In this document: positions 1-7,749 of the stretch, in pieces | How positions within the stretch are numbered: the stretch's first letter is position 1 | How the letters are laid out: every line of letters begins with the position of its first letter | Assembly (NCBI GenBank): GCA_017463025.1 | Contig: JAFTPZ010000058.1 | Location: forward strand, 1-45,729 | Length of the DNA: 45,729 bases | Reading direction: 5' to 3' | Source of the DNA: Clostridia bacterium | GTDB lineage: Bacteria; Bacillota; Clostridia; Christensenellales; Borkfalkiaceae | Translations under genes and position numbers: made by a program | Notes under the pieces: generated by a model | The model's input: only the letters and a program-made list of their open reading frames with translations | Told to the model about the DNA's origin: nothing | Databases searched by the model: none

Positions 1-27
1 TTACTACAATTTCACAAACAAACAATT

Positions 28-68
28 ACCCGACGGCGCTCCTGATGAGTGCTGTCGGGTTTCTTCTA
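28..68 (+). terminator. Rho-independent terminator of a plus-strand gene left of the window
   Basis: A 13-bp stem (ACCCGACGGCGCT pairing with AGTGCTGTCGGGT) closes a 7-base loop and is followed by TTTCTTCT. Two of its pairs are G-U when read on the plus strand and would be A-C mismatches on the minus strand, so plus is the working direction. The gene it ends lies outside the window. Confidence 0.75.
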
Positions 69-100
69 ATGAGCTGAAAGCCTTGATTTATAAGGATTAC

Positions 101-145
101 AAAGAAAAAAACGGGAACCATCCGAAAGGTTCGGATAGTTCCCGT
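101..145 (-). terminator. Rho-independent terminator after tRNA-Leu
   Basis: On the minus strand ACGGGAAC pairs with GTTCCCGT, with an inner TCCGA/TCGGA extension, and runs directly into a T-rich tract (101-110). It begins two bases after the CCA of the tRNA and is the only clear intrinsic terminator seen for the long minus-strand run to its right. Confidence 0.85.
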
Positions 146-146
146 C

Positions 147-229
147 TGGTGCGGATGACAGGACTTGAACCTGCATGGTCTCCCACAGGAACCTGAAACC
201 TGCGCGTCTGCCAGTTTCGCCACATCCGC
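147..229 (-). tRNA. tRNA-Leu (anticodon CAG)
   Basis: Read on minus, the acceptor arm GCGGATG (229-223) pairs with CATCCGC and is followed by A and an encoded CCA at 149-147. The anticodon loop TTCAGGT gives CAG, and the long variable arm is the class II form expected of tRNA-Leu. The T-arm contains GGTTCAAGTCC. The gene lies only 15 bases after the stop of the pepE-like gene, with a terminator directly after it, so it is probably processed from the 3' end of the protein operon or has a promoter inside that gene. Confidence 0.95.
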
Positions 230-244
230 ATATGCAAACGGAAA

Positions 245-946
245 TTATACGCTTGCAATTTCCGTTTTTTTCAATTTTCCGTCCTCACGTTCGATCAGCC
301 ACGCTTTTCCGCCGCTCGAAAGACTTCCAATCACCTCTCCGTCCTCGATCACGATCGCAGAATCGTCCTCTAACCCGTAAGCACGGTCATAATTATAGCA
401 CACAATTTTATCAAAGTCAAGCATTCTTGCGCCGTAATGCGGAGAAATTACGCCTTTTATCCAATTTAATCCCGAAAACATTGCGTACTTTTCCCCCTCC
501 CCAAGCGCCGCCTGCGAGTCGGTATACATATCCGAAAACCAACAAATCGCGCCTGCGGAAAGTCCCGAAATCACCACGCCACGCCGATACGCGTCCTCGA
601 TCAGCGGCAATAAGCCCGACTTTTTCCAGCTTTCGAGCATAAACACGGTATCGCCGCCACCTACGTAAATCATATCCGCTTTCTCGAATTTGCCTTTCAT
701 CTTTTCAAGATCGGGTTCTTTGAATACGGTCAAAGCCACGTCCGTTTTAATATCGAAAACGCCCGTGTATACCTTATGAAAGGTATTGTAGTAGGGCATA
801 TAATCGTGGCTCGCCGTGGGGATAAACAGCGCATTCGCACGGCTCTCCCCCGCCCTTTCTTTGGCAAGGTGCGCGATATATTCGTCGATTTTCAGCGTCG
901 TTCTTTCGCGGAGCTCCCCTCCGCCAAGCGCAATGATCTTTCCCAT
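245..946 (-). CDS. Peptidase S51 family protein (dipeptidase E-like)
   Basis: A 233-residue cytosolic protein of the S51 serine peptidase family, whose members cleave Asp-X dipeptides (PepE) or act as cyanophycinase-type exopeptidases. The glycine-rich YVGGGDT lies at about residues 94-100. The nucleophile elbow is SGLSAGA with Ser130 as the expected catalytic serine, and a VISPHYG segment offers a histidine. The frame stays open upstream to 997, but that would overlap upp. ATG at 946 gives the conserved beginning MGKIIALGGG and sits 13 bases after the upp stop behind an AGGCG-like site. It is the last protein gene before tRNA-Leu. The family is clear; the exact substrate is not. Confidence 0.85.
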   Translation of the reverse strand: MGKIIALGGGELRERTTLKIDEYIAHLAKERAGESRANALFIPTASHDYMPYYNTFHKVYTGVFDIKTDVALTVFKEPDLEKMKGKFEKADMIYVGGGDTVFMLESWKKSGLLPLIEDAYRRGVVISGLSAGAICWFSDMYTDSQAALGEGEKYAMFSGLNWIKGVISPHYGARMLDFDKIVCYNYDRAYGLEDDSAIVIEDGEVIGSLSSGGKAWLIEREDGKLKKTEIASV

Positions 947-959
947 TTTGAGCGCCTGC

Positions 960-1610
960 TTACTTCGTACCGAACAGTCTGTCGCCCGCGTCGCCAAGGC
1001 CGGGGAGGATATAGCAGTTTTCGTTCAGACAACGGTCCACCGCCGCCACGTAAACTTCCACGTCGGGATGATCGTCCATAACCTTTTGAATCCCCTCGGG
1101 CGCGCTGACGATACAGCAAAGTTTGATTTTCGTAACACCGCGCTTTTTGATCATCGCGATCGCGTCGGAAGCGCTACCGCCCGTAGCGAGCATAGGATCG
1201 ACGACGATAAGCGTTCTCTGTTCCGCGTCCGCAGGCAGCTTACAATAATACTCCACGGGTTCGTGCGTATCGTGATCGCGATACAAACCGATATGCCCCA
1301 CTTTTGCGTTAGGAATGAGTTTTTGTACGCCCGAAACCATGCCAAGCCCTGCGCGCAGGATAGGCACGATCCCTACCGCCTTACCCGATACCATCTTGCA
1401 TTTTGCAATTTCAAGCGGCGTTTCCACGCTTACTTCTTCGAGCGGCAGATCCTTCGTCGCCTCGTACGTTTCCAACATAGCGATCTCTTCCGCGAGTTCC
1501 ACAAACTGTTTGGTCGTGGTGTTGATATCGCGCAAAATCGCCAATTTATGCTCGATCAAGGGGTGCTGTACGTGATGGAATTTGGGATTTTCTCTGAACG
1601 TAAATTTCAT
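960..1610 (-). CDS. upp: Uracil phosphoribosyltransferase
   Basis: Converts uracil and PRPP to UMP in pyrimidine salvage; cytosolic. The 216 residues match the family length (about 208-215). The PRPP loop [12 protein letters not shown] is intact at about residues 134-146 and the C-terminal segment [14 protein letters not shown] is the usual uracil-binding end. The ATG is preceded by AGAGG at a good distance. The gene lies between rpiB (22 bases upstream) and the pepE-like gene (13 bases downstream), so one transcript is likely. The rpiB-upp adjacency is common in Clostridia, upstream of ATP synthase genes in many of them. Confidence 0.97.
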   Translation of the reverse strand: MKFTFRENPKFHHVQHPLIEHKLAILRDINTTTKQFVELAEEIAMLETYEATKDLPLEEVSVETPLEIAKCKMVSGKAVGIVPILRAGLGMVSGVQKLIPNAKVGHIGLYRDHDTHEPVEYYCKLPADAEQRTLIVVDPMLATGGSASDAIAMIKKRGVTKIKLCCIVSAPEGIQKVMDDHPDVEVYVAAVDRCLNENCYILPGLGDAGDRLFGTK

Positions 1611-1632
1611 AATTTTCTACCTCTTTTATATA

Positions 1633-2085
1633 TTATTTATAATATTTTTCCTCAATTTGTTTAATTTTCGCAACTCGGCGTTCGTGGCGTTCACCGCCCT
1701 CGAACTCGGTCGTTAAGAACAAGTTCACGATCTTCTCCATCAAACCTTGACCGACGACTTTTTCTCCGAATGCGATCATATTCGCGTCGTTGTGCAGACG
1801 GGTATATTTTGCGCAATAGGTGTCGTGGCAATGCGCACAGCGAATCCCAGGGACTTTGTTTGCAACGATGGAAACGCCGATCCCCGACGAGCAAACGACG
1901 ATACCACGGTCGCATTCACCGCTCGCAACCGCCTCCGCGGCAAGCACCGCAAAATCGGGATAATCACACGAATCCGTCGTGTCCGTTCCAAAATTTTTCA
2001 CTTCGTGCCCACACTTTTTCAAATACGCGATCAGAGCGTTTTTCAAATTCAAACCACCGTGATCGCAAGCAACTGCAATTTTCAT
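1633..2085 (-). CDS. rpiB: Ribose 5-phosphate isomerase B
   Basis: Interconverts ribose 5-phosphate and ribulose 5-phosphate in the pentose phosphate pathway. The 150-residue length is typical of RpiB. Asp8-His9 lie in ACDHGG, the catalytic-region Cys65 lies in VVCSSGIG (many homologues read CGTGIG), and CHDTY and RLHNDAN are both present. The start codon overlaps the stop of the preceding phosphatase gene as ATGA, and AAAGGAG lies just upstream, which points to translational coupling. Some members of this family act on allose 6-phosphate instead; nothing near here suggests that. Confidence 0.95.
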   Translation of the reverse strand: MKIAVACDHGGLNLKNALIAYLKKCGHEVKNFGTDTTDSCDYPDFAVLAAEAVASGECDRGIVVCSSGIGVSIVANKVPGIRCAHCHDTYCAKYTRLHNDANMIAFGEKVVGQGLMEKIVNLFLTTEFEGGERHERRVAKIKQIEEKYYK

Positions 2086-2654
2086 AATTTTTTCTCCTTT
2101 ATTTTTTCGGTCTTTTGACCGTTTTTATTCGACGTGCGCTTTTTGGGTATGTATTTTTCCCGTACGCCTTGGGGTAATATTTTTTCAATCAACGCAGACA
2201 TGCCCCCTGCGAGTAACTCGAAAACGTAGTGATAACAGTCGATATCGCGCCCGTACGGATCGAGTATTTCATACCCTGCAAGCTCGGAAAAGGAATACAC
2301 GTTATTCTCGATTTCCTCCTCACCTTGCGCGCGTAAGACCTGCCACCGCATTTCCATCAACAAATCGCGCTGTTTGTCAGTCATACAAACGATTGCAAGC
2401 GATTCTTCGAGCAATTTTTCGTCGATTGGTTTGGATTTGAACGAACGCACCGCAAAGCCTTTATCTATAAGGGTTTGCTTGGTTTTTTCGTTCATTTTGG
2501 AATTTGGCGAAACCTGCAAACCCGCCGAACAAATTTTCAGCGTGGATAACCCCATTTCGTTGACGATACGCTTCAAAATGACTTCCGCCATCGGCGAACG
2601 GCAGGTGTTGCCCGTGCAGACGAACACGATTTTTTTCTTCTTTTTTGTTCTCAA
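2082..2654 (-). CDS. ywlE: Low-molecular-weight phosphatase, YwlE-like protein arginine phosphatase
   Basis: The signature CTGNTCRSPMAE lies at the N-terminus (nucleophile Cys13 from the start chosen here), with a DPYGRD general-acid segment further on. In B. subtilis YwlE a Thr in the P-loop, CxGNTCRS, fits phosphoarginine, whereas tyrosine phosphatases usually have Ile there; this protein has the Thr. The frame is open to a TTG at 2708, but the preceding sua5 stops at 2678 and a GGGGAGGGCAGG sequence sits just before a TTG at 2654, so that start is preferred (190 residues). The last 20 residues are a basic Lys-rich tail beyond the catalytic fold. It overlaps rpiB by ATGA. Function is by family; the start is moderately certain. 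Confidence 0.85.
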   Translation of the reverse strand: MRTKKKKKIVFVCTGNTCRSPMAEVILKRIVNEMGLSTLKICSAGLQVSPNSKMNEKTKQTLIDKGFAVRSFKSKPIDEKLLEESLAIVCMTDKQRDLLMEMRWQVLRAQGEEEIENNVYSFSELAGYEILDPYGRDIDCYHYVFELLAGGMSALIEKILPQGVREKYIPKKRTSNKNGQKTEKIKEKKL

Positions 2655-2677
2655 CGCGTACCTGCCCTCCCCATTTT

Positions 2678-3700
2678 TTATTTTCCGAGCACGTCCTCGG
2701 ACGTGCAAGCCTTTTGCAATCTGTTCAAAACGCCTTTCATGATCCCGTCTTTTTCCGTCGGTTCGACGACGATAAGCAGCTTACAAATGCGTTCTGCCTC
2801 GCGGAGCAATTTATACAGCCGCGTTGCCATTTCCGCCTGATTTTTCCCGAGGTTTAGCGTTTTTGCACCTACTTTTTGAAAGTCTTTAATCCACTTTTCC
2901 TCGCAAAGTACCGCAACCTCTTTATTTTCAAGGGATTCAGCCACATACGCGGAAATTGCGTTTTTTACGTTTTTTGCCGAAAAAAGCATCGTTTTACAGC
3001 GGGGCGCGTAGTGCTTATAAAGTACCCCAGGGGACTTCACTTTTTCCCCTTTGGAAAGATCGGGCGTATACTCCTCGCAAGCGCCGACGACTTCTTCGAT
3101 CATCTCGCGCGTTACAAGCCCCGAACGCAAGATCGTAGGGATCTCCCCCGTGCAATCGCATACCGTGCTTTCAATCCCGCCTTGGCATTCGCCGCCGTCC
3201 AAAATGAGCGGAATTTTTCCCTCGAAATCGTCGAACACGTGCGCCGCCGAAGTGGGGCTGACGTGCCGCGATATATTCGCGCTCGGTGCGACGATGGGAA
3301 TCCCCACCGTTTTCAAAAACGCCTGCGCCCCCTCGTGCGAGGGTACTCTCACAGCAAGGGTATTCAAGCCGCAGGATACGAGTGGGCTCACTTTCCCCGT
3401 CGAGGGATACACGAGCGTCAAAGGACCGCAGGGAAAAGCGGCGCGCAATTTTTTGGCGTATGGCGGCTCGTAGTCGATAATATTCGATAAATCGTAATCC
3501 TTATGCACGTGCGCGATCAACGGATTATTATTCGGTCTGCCCTTGACCTCGAAAATTTTCTTTACGGCGGTATCGTCGAATGCGTTACCGCCAAGCCCGT
3601 AGACCGTTTCCGTAGGTATCGCCACCACGCCGCCGCTTTCGATGATTTCTTTCGCCTGTGCAAGACTTTCGGTTGTGATAGGTTGAATGAGTGTTTGCAT
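2678..3700 (-). CDS. sua5: L-threonylcarbamoyladenylate synthase, Sua5 type
   Basis: Makes threonylcarbamoyl-AMP from threonine, bicarbonate and ATP, the first step of the t6A modification at position 37 of ANN-decoding tRNAs. The YrdC domain covers about residues 10-200, with AIPTETVYGLG, KGRPNNNPL and VAPSANISRHVSPT. The extra C-terminal Sua5 domain (to residue 340) starts after the SPGVLYKHYAP linker. ATG at 3700 has only a weak ribosome binding site (AAGAACG), unusual for this window, and a repeat begins about 17 bases upstream. It leads the sua5-ywlE-rpiB-upp run, a familiar Bacillota gene order. Confidence 0.96.
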   Translation of the reverse strand: MQTLIQPITTESLAQAKEIIESGGVVAIPTETVYGLGGNAFDDTAVKKIFEVKGRPNNNPLIAHVHKDYDLSNIIDYEPPYAKKLRAAFPCGPLTLVYPSTGKVSPLVSCGLNTLAVRVPSHEGAQAFLKTVGIPIVAPSANISRHVSPTSAAHVFDDFEGKIPLILDGGECQGGIESTVCDCTGEIPTILRSGLVTREMIEEVVGACEEYTPDLSKGEKVKSPGVLYKHYAPRCKTMLFSAKNVKNAISAYVAESLENKEVAVLCEEKWIKDFQKVGAKTLNLGKNQAEMATRLYKLLREAERICKLLIVVEPTEKDGIMKGVLNRLQKACTSEDVLGK

Positions 3701-3734
3701 TTTTCGTTCTTAAATAAGATTGCTTCGCTTCGCT

Positions 3735-3882
3735 CGCAATGACAGGGTGAGGGACAAAGCCAACTATTCGCAATGACAGGGTGAGGGACAAAGCCAACTA
3801 TTCGCAATGACAGGGGGAGGGACAAAGCCAACTATTCGCAATGACAGGGTGAGGGACAAAGCCAACTGCTCGCAATGACAGA
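3735..3882. repeat. 34-bp tandem repeat, four full units plus a partial fifth
   Basis: Units begin with CGCAATGACAG at 3735, 3769, 3803, 3837 and 3871, a constant 34-bp period, with almost no differences between copies (one T/G change near 3815, GCT for ATT near 3869). The left edge (3718-3740) is ATTGC, then CTTCGCTTCG-type sequence, then GCAAT, which can fold as a hairpin. Short palindromes with CATTGCGAGCGAAGC are, to my knowledge, frequent intergenic elements in many bacteria. There is no spacer variation, so it is not a CRISPR array. Confidence 0.9.
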
Positions 3883-3893
3883 GAGAAGTCGCC

Positions 3894-3908
3894 GCCCGTC
3901 GCACGGGC
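3894..3908 (-). repeat. Hairpin module F directly after the dnaB stop codon
   Basis: GCCCGT-GCG-ACGGGC on the minus strand is a 6-bp stem with a 3-base loop that starts on the base after the dnaB TAA. There is no T-tract, so it is not a standard terminator. The same module occurs twice after pepF (5693-5725), which links this gap to the hairpin-mosaic family. Confidence 0.75.
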
Positions 3909-5414
3909 TTATTCGAAAGGTATTTCGTCGTCCGCTTGCTTTAACTCGCCTTTACGCGCAGGCGGTTCGGGAGGGATATAGTCGTCCTCGGGGGCGACGT
4001 ATTCCTCTTCTTCCTCCTCATACGGCGCAGGAGCGTGCGTATATTCGGGCGGCTCTTCGTCGCGATTTTGTTCGTCCACGTCCACGAACTTGGTACATTC
4101 GCCGATGAATTTTAAGGACACTCTGCCCTGTTCGCCGTTTCTGTGCTTGGCAAGGATCAGCTCCGCCGCGCCCTTGACCACCGCGCCGCTTTCGATCTCC
4201 TCTTTCGTCGCGATCGCCTCGGGACGGGAAATGAACATAACGATATCCGCGTCCTGCTCGATCGCGCCCGATTCACGAAGATCGGAAAGTTGCGGTTCTT
4301 TGGACTGGATACGGCGCAACTGCGAAAGCGCGATGACGGGAACGTTGAGCTCCTTTGCCATAATTTTCAGATCGCGCGTGATCGACGCGATCTCCTGTTG
4401 TCTGTTTTCACTGCCTGCCATTACCGACGAGCCGCTCGACATCAGCTGGATATAGTCAATCATAATTAAATCGACTCCACCTGCCGTGGTTTTGAGTCGT
4501 CTGCATTTAGAGAGTATTTCCGCAGGCGTAACACGCGAGGAATCGTCTACGAAAATTTTACTTTTCCGCAGTTGATCGCTCGCGAGCATAAGTTTTTTCC
4601 ATTCCTTTGCCGTCAGTTTTCCCGAAAGCGCGTTTGCCATGCTCACGTTTGCATATGAGCATAACAATCTTTGCACGATCTGTTTTCTCGGCATTTCCAG
4701 CGAGAACACCGCGCACGTTTTCCCTGCGCGCAGGGACGCGTTTTCGACGAGGTTCATTGCAAGCGACGTTTTACCCATACCAGGGCGCGCCGCAAGGACG
4801 ATCAGATCGCCTCCGTGCAAGCCGTTCGTCATTTTATCCAGACGCTTATACCCCGTGGGAATACCGCGCAAAGCGTTTTCGTCCGATTGCAAGATTTCGA
4901 ACTCGTGCAGAACGTCGCCGATAATATCTCCGTCCGCCATACCAAGGAGCGCGGAGCGTTCCGTTTGCTTGGAAATATCGTATACCGTCTTTTCCGCATA
5001 TGCAAGCGACGATTGCGCGTCCGTGGCGTTCATCGACGTTTCGATGATCTGTCTTGCCGCGCGAATGAGTTTTCTGTTCACGCTATCGCGAGAAACGATC
5101 TCGTAATACGATTTATAATTCGCCGCGCTCGGCGTGATCTGCGTGAGCTCGGTAAGATACACGATACCGCCTGCCTTTTCCAAGCTACCCTCGCTATCCA
5201 GCTCGTCCGCAACCGTTACGAGATCGACGGGTTTGCGGTGATTAAACACCGTCTGCATGGCGCGCAAAATGAATTTATGCGATTCTTGGTAAAAATCGTC
5301 CTCGGTAAGTTTTTCAACGAGCTCGGAAACAATGTCGTTATCGATCAAAAGACAGCCGAGCAGCGCCATTTCCGCGTCGCGGTTATAGGGCATTGTGTTG
5401 ACGTTCGTTGCCAT
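3909..5414 (-). CDS. dnaB: Replicative DNA helicase
   Basis: Hexameric 5'-3' helicase of the replication fork. The N-terminal helical DnaB domain (about residues 8-110) binds primase and loader. The RecA-like motor follows, with Walker A ARPGMGKTS at 209-217, a Walker B region LIMIDYIQLM and the ALSQLRR motif. After about residue 450 comes an acidic, proline-rich tail ending DDEIPFE, longer than in most DnaB proteins and strikingly like the single-stranded DNA binding protein tip DDDIPF. The ATG is preceded by AAAGGAAAG. It lies between two repeat-filled gaps, away from the usual rplI-dnaB neighbourhood. Confidence 0.97.
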   Translation of the reverse strand: MATNVNTMPYNRDAEMALLGCLLIDNDIVSELVEKLTEDDFYQESHKFILRAMQTVFNHRKPVDLVTVADELDSEGSLEKAGGIVYLTELTQITPSAANYKSYYEIVSRDSVNRKLIRAARQIIETSMNATDAQSSLAYAEKTVYDISKQTERSALLGMADGDIIGDVLHEFEILQSDENALRGIPTGYKRLDKMTNGLHGGDLIVLAARPGMGKTSLAMNLVENASLRAGKTCAVFSLEMPRKQIVQRLLCSYANVSMANALSGKLTAKEWKKLMLASDQLRKSKIFVDDSSRVTPAEILSKCRRLKTTAGGVDLIMIDYIQLMSSGSSVMAGSENRQQEIASITRDLKIMAKELNVPVIALSQLRRIQSKEPQLSDLRESGAIEQDADIVMFISRPEAIATKEEIESGAVVKGAAELILAKHRNGEQGRVSLKFIGECTKFVDVDEQNRDEEPPEYTHAPAPYEEEEEEYVAPEDDYIPPEPPARKGELKQADDEIPFE

Positions 5415-5440
5415 AGTGGTTCTTTCCTTTGTTTATTGTG

Positions 5441-5737
5441 TACGCTTACGCGTGGTTACGCCTGACGGCGTGGGGAGCAATCAAAGATTGCTTTTGGGGG
5501 GCTATTTTGCACGCTTACGCGTGTTTACGCCTAACGGCGTGATAACGCAAATCTGCGATTTGCTTTTATGGGGGCTTTTCTGGGCACGCTTACGCGTGTT
5601 TACGCCTAACGGCGTGGGGAGGGCTGTTTATGCGAGGGCTTTGCCCTCAACCTCCCACAAGGAACTAAGTTCCTTGACCTCTATTCTTCGTTCCCGCCGC
5701 ACGGGTCGTTCCCCGTCGCACGGGGCCTTGACCTCTA
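5441..5737. repeat. Hairpin-mosaic repeat between dnaB and pepF
   Basis: This 320-bp gap holds no gene but a string of short perfect hairpins. Module A (CACGCTTACGCGTG) is at 5510 and 5585 and partly at 5442. B (ACGCC-N4-GGCGT) follows each A. C is GCAATC-AAA-GATTGC at 5477-5491 and GCAAATC-TGC-GATTTGC at 5547-5563. D is GAGGGC-TTT-GCCCTC at 5634-5648, E is AAGGAAC-TAA-GTTCCTT at 5659-5675, and F is at 5693-5705 and 5711-5725. CTTGACCTCTATTC flanks the F modules on both sides, and its right copy contains the TAG stop and last Glu codon of pepF. Long plus-strand frames across it only translate the repeat. Confidence 0.9.
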
Positions 5738-7519
5738 TTCGTTACAGAGTTTCTTAAACTCTGCAAGGGTGTCCTTAAATTCCTGCATAGCCGCGTTGAA
5801 CGGCGCGTCCGTCGTCAAATCCACGCCTGCTTTTTGTAAAATGCTTACGGGATCGGTGCAGCCGCCCGAGGATAAGAACTCGAAATAGTCTTTCACCGCG
5901 CTCTCTCCCTCCGTTAAAATACGCTTGACGATCGAAATTGCCGACGTGATACCCGTTGCGTATTTGTACACGTAGAAAGAGGTGTAGAAATGCGGTATTC
6001 TCGCCCATTCGTACGCGATCTGCGAATCGTGTATGATACCGTCGCCGTAATAATCCTTATTCAGCTGATAATATACTTCGTTGAGCGTATCCTTGGTGAG
6101 CGGTTCGTCTGCCTCCGCTTTCGCGTGCGCGATCTGCTCAAACTCCGCAAACTGCGTCTGACGGAATAACGTCGCGCGGATCATATCCATATAGTAATTG
6201 AGCAGATATTTCTTCAAATTCTTATCCTGCGTTTCGTTATATAAATATTTCAGCAACAACACTTCGTTGACCGTGCTTGCGATCTCTGCAAGGAAGATCG
6301 TGTAATCCGCTTTGGCATACGGTTGATTGCTATTCGATTTATAGCTGTGGAGCGCGTGCCCCATTTCGTGCGCGATCGTGAAAATGTCGTTCGTCGTTTC
6401 TTGATAATTGAGCAACACGTACGGGTGGGTGTCGTATACGCCCGAAGAATACGCGCCGCTACGCTTACCCTCGTTTTCGCAAACGTCTATCCAGCCTTCT
6501 TTTCTCGCTTTTGTCAAAAGTTCCTGATAATCCTTGCCAAGCGGCGCAAGTCCTTTTATGACCAGATCGTACGCCTTTTCAAACGGCATTTTGATCTCTG
6601 CATCCTCGACGAGGGGAACGTAGATATCGTACATATGTTGCTCGTTCAGCCCTGACGCCTCTTTACGCAAACGAATGTAATCGTGCATAACGGGCAACGC
6701 GCCCCGTACCGCTTTGATAAGGTTGTCGTAAACCACGGGCGCGACGTCCTCGCCGTCCATTGCCATTTCCATACAGCTATCGTACTTTCTTACCGTTTTA
6801 TAAAACACGTCTTTTTTCACGTTGGCGTAGTACGTCTGCGTGATCGCGTCGATAAGATTGATAAACGCTTGATAATACTTTTCAAACCATTCCTTACGCT
6901 CCTCTGCGTTGCCGTTATGCAAAACGACGCCGTACATACCGTGGCTCATTTGGATCTCTTCGCCGCCGAATTTTGCCTTGGGAAGATTCAAATTCGCGTT
7001 GTCGAGCATAGAGAAAATACCACGAAATTCTCGCATAACGTCGCCGCCGAGCGCGAGAAGTTTTTCTTCCGCTTCGCTTAACACGTGCGTTTTGGATTTT
7101 GAAATTTGACGAAGTTTATATTCGTACGCAGCAAAATCGGGATCGTTGATAAACGATCGCAACAGCGCGTCGTCCAGCTTGGTGAGCTCCGGCTCGACGA
7201 AAGAAACCTGCGCGGAAATTTTGGAGATAAGCGCGCCGACCTTGGCTTGCATAGAGGTATACTTGGACACGCGAACGTCTTGATCGTGCGAAAGGTGTGC
7301 GTATAAATATAATTTTTCGACACGACGGAATACTTTGTCGTTGAGCGCAAAACACGCAAGCAGAGTGTTTTTATCCTTTAATTTGCCCTTATACGCCGAA
7401 AAGTCGTAGCCGACGTATTCCTTTTCCACAGCGGCATATTCCGCTTCCCAAGCCTCGTCGCTTGCAAAGATATCCGAGGTTTTCCATTTTAAGTTTTCTG
7501 CTATTTCGTTCCTTTCCAT
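5735..7519 (-). CDS. pepF: Oligoendopeptidase F (M3B metallopeptidase)
   Basis: Cytosolic zinc peptidase that cuts oligopeptides of roughly 7-17 residues during peptide turnover. The 594-residue length fits PepF/PepB. The zinc site is IAHEMGHALHSY (HExxH), with the downstream glutamate in the FLAEIASTVNE helix. The N-terminal lid domain and the C-terminal QIAYEWARIPHFY segment are typical. The ATG follows AAGGAG with 8 bases between. The stop is TAG inside a copied repeat sequence, so the last residues of the protein are set by the repeat. There are repeat-filled gaps on both sides. Confidence 0.96.
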   Translation of the reverse strand: MERNEIAENLKWKTSDIFASDEAWEAEYAAVEKEYVGYDFSAYKGKLKDKNTLLACFALNDKVFRRVEKLYLYAHLSHDQDVRVSKYTSMQAKVGALISKISAQVSFVEPELTKLDDALLRSFINDPDFAAYEYKLRQISKSKTHVLSEAEEKLLALGGDVMREFRGIFSMLDNANLNLPKAKFGGEEIQMSHGMYGVVLHNGNAEERKEWFEKYYQAFINLIDAITQTYYANVKKDVFYKTVRKYDSCMEMAMDGEDVAPVVYDNLIKAVRGALPVMHDYIRLRKEASGLNEQHMYDIYVPLVEDAEIKMPFEKAYDLVIKGLAPLGKDYQELLTKARKEGWIDVCENEGKRSGAYSSGVYDTHPYVLLNYQETTNDIFTIAHEMGHALHSYKSNSNQPYAKADYTIFLAEIASTVNEVLLLKYLYNETQDKNLKKYLLNYYMDMIRATLFRQTQFAEFEQIAHAKAEADEPLTKDTLNEVYYQLNKDYYGDGIIHDSQIAYEWARIPHFYTSFYVYKYATGITSAISIVKRILTEGESAVKDYFEFLSSGGCTDPVSILQKAGVDLTTDAPFNAAMQEFKDTLAEFKKLCNE

Positions 7520-7548
7520 AAAGAGTTCTCCTTTTTTTGTTGAATTGG

Positions 7549-7749
7549 TTTACGCCTGACGGCGTGGGGCGCAATCAAAGATTGCTTTTTTTTGGGGTTA
7601 TTTGGCACGCTTGCGCGTGGGTACGCCTTGCGGCGTGGGGCGCAATCAAAGATTGCTTATCTTGGGCTATTTATGCGAGGGCTTTGCCCTCAACCTCCCA
7701 CAAGGAACTAAGTTCCTTGACCTCTATTCCTCGCTCCGGTTGCACGGGG
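7549..7749. repeat. Hairpin-mosaic repeat between pepF and the UPF0210 gene
   Basis: The same modules occur in the same order as after pepF: B at 7549-7566, C (GCAATC-AAA-GATTGC, followed by eight T) at 7571-7585, A as CACGCTTGCGCGTG at 7606-7619, B again at 7621-7637, C at 7642-7656, D at 7677-7691 and E at 7702-7718. CTTGACCTCTATTC and a degenerate F-like GCACGGGG end on the base before the UPF0210 stop codon. No gene was seen in this gap. Confidence 0.88.

Noticed and set aside
40..66. CTGATGAG resembling the core of a hammerhead ribozyme
   Set aside because: The bases lie in the loop and arm of a clean terminator hairpin, and the required second stem and GAAA core are absent.
960..997. 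Upstream start of the pepE-like gene at 997
   Set aside because: It overlaps the end of upp and adds residues before the conserved MGKIIALGGG.
3562..3831. Open frames on minus across the 34-bp repeat
   Set aside because: They translate the tandem repeat and run into sua5 in the wrong frame; no ribosome binding site or protein-like composition.
3718..3882. Possible small CRISPR array
   Set aside because: Units are contiguous and nearly identical with a 34-bp period; there are no unique spacers and no cas genes.
5395..5757. Plus-strand 120-residue open frame with repeated RLRVFTPNGV peptides (also at 7537-8142 and 13385-13732)
   Set aside because: These are translations of repeat modules A and B, extend into antisense of real genes and have no ribosome binding site.
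7571..7593. Hairpin C followed by eight T as a plus-strand terminator
   Set aside because: No plus-strand gene precedes it; it is one module of the mosaic, and other copies have shorter or no T-tracts. Termination of antisense RNA remains possible but unsupported.
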